From the NCBI GenBank assembly GCA_902773475.1, contig CACYEO010000098.1:1-15515 (forward strand): a stretch of 15,515 nt of DNA, in the 5' to 3' direction. The DNA comes from an uncultured bacterium. Its GTDB lineage: Bacteria; Verrucomicrobiota; Kiritimatiellia; RFP12; UBA1067. The notes beneath the pieces are model-generated. The model was not told the origin of the DNA, searched no databases, and saw nothing but the letters and a program-made list of their open reading frames with translations. Shown here in pieces: positions 14,182-15,515 of this stretch. The position numbers and the translations under genes are program-made. Position 1 is the first letter of the stretch, and every line of letters starts with the position of its first letter.

Positions 14182-14646
14182 TCATTCGATCGTTTTTTTC
14201 AGCTCCGCCGCCTTCGCCCTGTAGGCGCGGCCGGTTTCGGTGTCGTTCGGGCAGTACTGCTCGAGCGCGGCAAGCGCGCTGAGCGCGTTTTCCCTGTCCC
14301 CGAGCGCAACGTAGCATTCGGCCGCGTGGAGCTGGGGCTTGGGGTTGGAGATGTCGAGGAACGACGCGTAGCAGTACGACGCTATCGCGCCCTTGTAGTC
14401 CTTCTTCACCTGCTGCACCGCGCCCACGCCCATCCAGAATTTCGGATTCAGGTGGTCGAACAGCACGAGGAACTGGAAGAGTTTGAACGCTTCGTCGTAT
14501 TTCCCGGTGTTGTAGTAGCTGAAAGCGAGCGAATACACCGCTTCGAGCTCTTCGTTCGAAATCCCCTTCGTCTCTTTGAGGGTGACGCCGTCTTCGATGA
14601 AGGCTTTCGCCGCTTTTTCGATTTCCGCTTCTGTTATCTCTTTCAT
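14182..14646 (-). CDS. lcrH: LcrH/SycD/SicA-type class II T3SS translocator chaperone
   Basis: Encodes 154 aa, close to the usual 150-170. It is an all-helical protein with three TPR repeats (~residues 36-69, 70-103, 104-137). The family signature is clear: GVTLKETKGISNEELEAVYS (20-39), AFSYYNTGKYDEAFKLFQFL, DHLNPKFWMGVGAVQQ and the AAECYVALGD block near 108-117. Class II chaperones bind SctE and SctB in the cytoplasm through their concave TPR groove and keep them soluble before export, often also regulating translocator expression. Here the gene lies directly upstream of sctE and 20 bp downstream of the coiled-coil gene, with AAGGGGAA before its ATG. This is the single most secure T3SS marker in the window. 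Confidence 0.95.
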   Translation of the reverse strand: MKEITEAEIEKAAKAFIEDGVTLKETKGISNEELEAVYSLAFSYYNTGKYDEAFKLFQFLVLFDHLNPKFWMGVGAVQQVKKDYKGAIASYCYASFLDISNPKPQLHAAECYVALGDRENALSALAALEQYCPNDTETGRAYRAKAAELKKTIE

Positions 14647-14666
14647 TGTTTTCCCCTTTTTGTTTT

Positions 14667-15464
14667 TCAGACCATCTCGGAGCGGTTCTCTTCGATCGTC
14701 TTGGTGATGTCCCTGTCGAGTTTGTCGAGAGCCTTTTGTATGGAGGCGGCGATGTCGGCGGCCTCGGCCTTTTTCTCCTTCTTCTCGATTTCGGCGTTGC
14801 TTTCCGCCTGCTCCGGCTCCGCCTGTTCGCCTGCGGCGGCTTTCACGGCGGCGGCGACTTCGCTCATCGTCGCGGCGCCGATTGCGTCAGCGCAGGACTG
14901 GATCTGGCTCTTGTAGCCCGAAATCTTCGCCTCCGCGGATGCGATGGCGTTCGTCAGATCGCGGATTTTCGCGTCTTCCTCGGCCTTCTCCCTCTTGAGC
15001 GCTTCGACCGTTTCGCGGTGCTCCTTGCCTTCCTCCACGGCGTTTTCGATCGCTTTTTCAAGCGCTTTGATTCTCGTCTGGAGCTCGGCGGAGCGTCCCT
15101 TTGCGGCGGACAGATCGTCTTGATATCCTTTTATCGACTCTTCCTCGTCGGCGATTTCCGAATTCAGCAGTTCGATTTTCACGAAGTTCGCCCTCTGCGA
15201 GTCGCTTACGCGCTCGGCCATCGACGAAATGACCGTCATCAGGATGGCGATCCGGCGCTGCGCGACGTTCTGGCGGGTTTCTTCGTTCTCGCTCTTCAGC
15301 GTGGCCACGAGCTTGTCGAGATCCGCCGGGGCGGATACGACATTCACCGAGGCTCCGCCGATGATTGCGGACTTTTTGACGCCGCCGGCCTGGGCCTCTG
15401 CGGATTCCTGCAGATCGGCGCCGTAGGCGATTTTCGTGTTTGAGGTGTTGAGTTCTATTGGCAT
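14667..15464 (-). CDS. Coiled-coil protein of the translocon operon, probable T3SS substrate
   Basis: Encodes 265 aa with no signal peptide and no membrane span. Residues 1-45 are polar and probably disordered, like T3SS export signals. Residues 49-62 (LDKLVATLKSENEE) closely match residues 86-99 of the SctE protein (LEKLIAYLQMDNEE), suggesting common ancestry with the pre-membrane part of translocators. A long heptad-type coiled coil covers ~95-195, followed by an Ala/Glu-rich hinge and a Lys/Glu/Ala helix to the end. It begins the chaperone operon, with AAAGGAA before the ATG and the bipartite promoter element ~20 bp upstream. It may be a hydrophilic translocator, tip protein or effector handled by the LcrH chaperone; I cannot assign a family. 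It is not a normal SctE because the hydrophobic hairpin is absent. Confidence 0.65.
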   Translation of the reverse strand: MPIELNTSNTKIAYGADLQESAEAQAGGVKKSAIIGGASVNVVSAPADLDKLVATLKSENEETRQNVAQRRIAILMTVISSMAERVSDSQRANFVKIELLNSEIADEEESIKGYQDDLSAAKGRSAELQTRIKALEKAIENAVEEGKEHRETVEALKREKAEEDAKIRDLTNAIASAEAKISGYKSQIQSCADAIGAATMSEVAAAVKAAAGEQAEPEQAESNAEIEKKEKKAEAADIAASIQKALDKLDRDITKTIEENRSEMV

Positions 15465-15483
15465 GGTCGTGTTCCTTTCTGTT

Positions 15484-15514
15484 GTGCTTACACTTCAAAT
15501 CCGAAAAGGTTACA
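15484..15514 (-). promoter_or_regulatory. Bipartite promoter-like element upstream of the coiled-coil/chaperone operon
   Basis: On the minus strand, TGTAACCTTTTC (15514-15503), then 9 nt, then GTGTAAGCAC (15493-15484). It matches the sctE upstream element at all 12 positions of the first block and at 8 of 10 of the second, with the same gap. If the second block holds the -10, transcription would begin near 15482, giving a leader of about 18 nt that includes the AAAGGAA ribosome site. The window ends one base beyond the element. Confidence 0.6.
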
Positions 15515-15515
15515 C

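Overview
The window reads as a high-GC (roughly 60% by eye), non-proteobacterial Gram-negative chromosome segment that carries part of a type III secretion (T3SS) locus. The translocator/chaperone organisation, signal peptides, VWA/TPR envelope proteins and general protein style would fit a member of the PVC superphylum (Lentisphaerota, Kiritimatiellota, Verrucomicrobiota). That assignment is inference: no rRNA or marker gene is present. The sequence is almost fully coding, and the longest gene-free stretch is 225 bp (5728-5952).

Left block (+ strand, 29-5727). Four tandem small helical proteins (170-196 aa) differ strongly at the N-terminus but share one C-terminal motif, Q-[QT]-[DT]-[ML]-x-x-L-Q-[ST]-[LF]-x-x-[KR]-R-D. 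Their length, helical build and C-terminal coiled coil resemble the EspA/SseB class of T3SS extracellular filament or tip proteins. Only 15 bp after the fourth, the transcript continues into three genes for N-acetyl-L-fucosamine glycoconjugates: capF/fnlB (SDR plus cupin reductase), capG/fnlC (WecB-like 2-epimerase) and a WbuB-like glycosyltransferase. The first-step enzyme CapE/FnlA is not in the window. A perfect 18-bp hairpin lies inside the 3' end of the glycosyltransferase gene.

Middle block (+ strand, 5953-11152). An intergenic region with several inverted and direct repeats ends in an extended -10 promoter (TGGTATAAT) so close to the ATG that the mRNA is probably leaderless. It drives a three-gene unit joined by ATGA overlaps: an exported TPR protein, a membrane-anchored VWA protein with an intact MIDAS site, and an exported thioredoxin-fold protein (CGPC) with a long helical tail. 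I do not recognise this trio as a named system.

Right block (- strand, 15464-11235). In transcription order it holds a 265-aa coiled-coil protein, an LcrH/SycD-type TPR chaperone, a YopB/SipB/SseC-type major translocator (SctE, two hydrophobic segments) and an unusually long YopD/SipC-type minor translocator (SctB-like, 558 aa, one hydrophobic segment). The chaperone-SctE-SctB order is the classical translocon order, also known from Chlamydia (lcrH-copB-copD). A bipartite element, TGTAACCTTTTC-N9-GTGTAnnCAC, with identical spacing lies upstream of both the coiled-coil gene and sctE and is probably their common promoter. A 33-bp palindrome between the convergent middle and right blocks is probably a bidirectional terminator.

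Together the outer blocks look like the secreted end of a T3SS: filament/tip candidates, pore-forming translocators and their chaperone. No apparatus genes are visible here. The sugar-nucleotide genes and the TPR-VWA-thioredoxin module are interposed.
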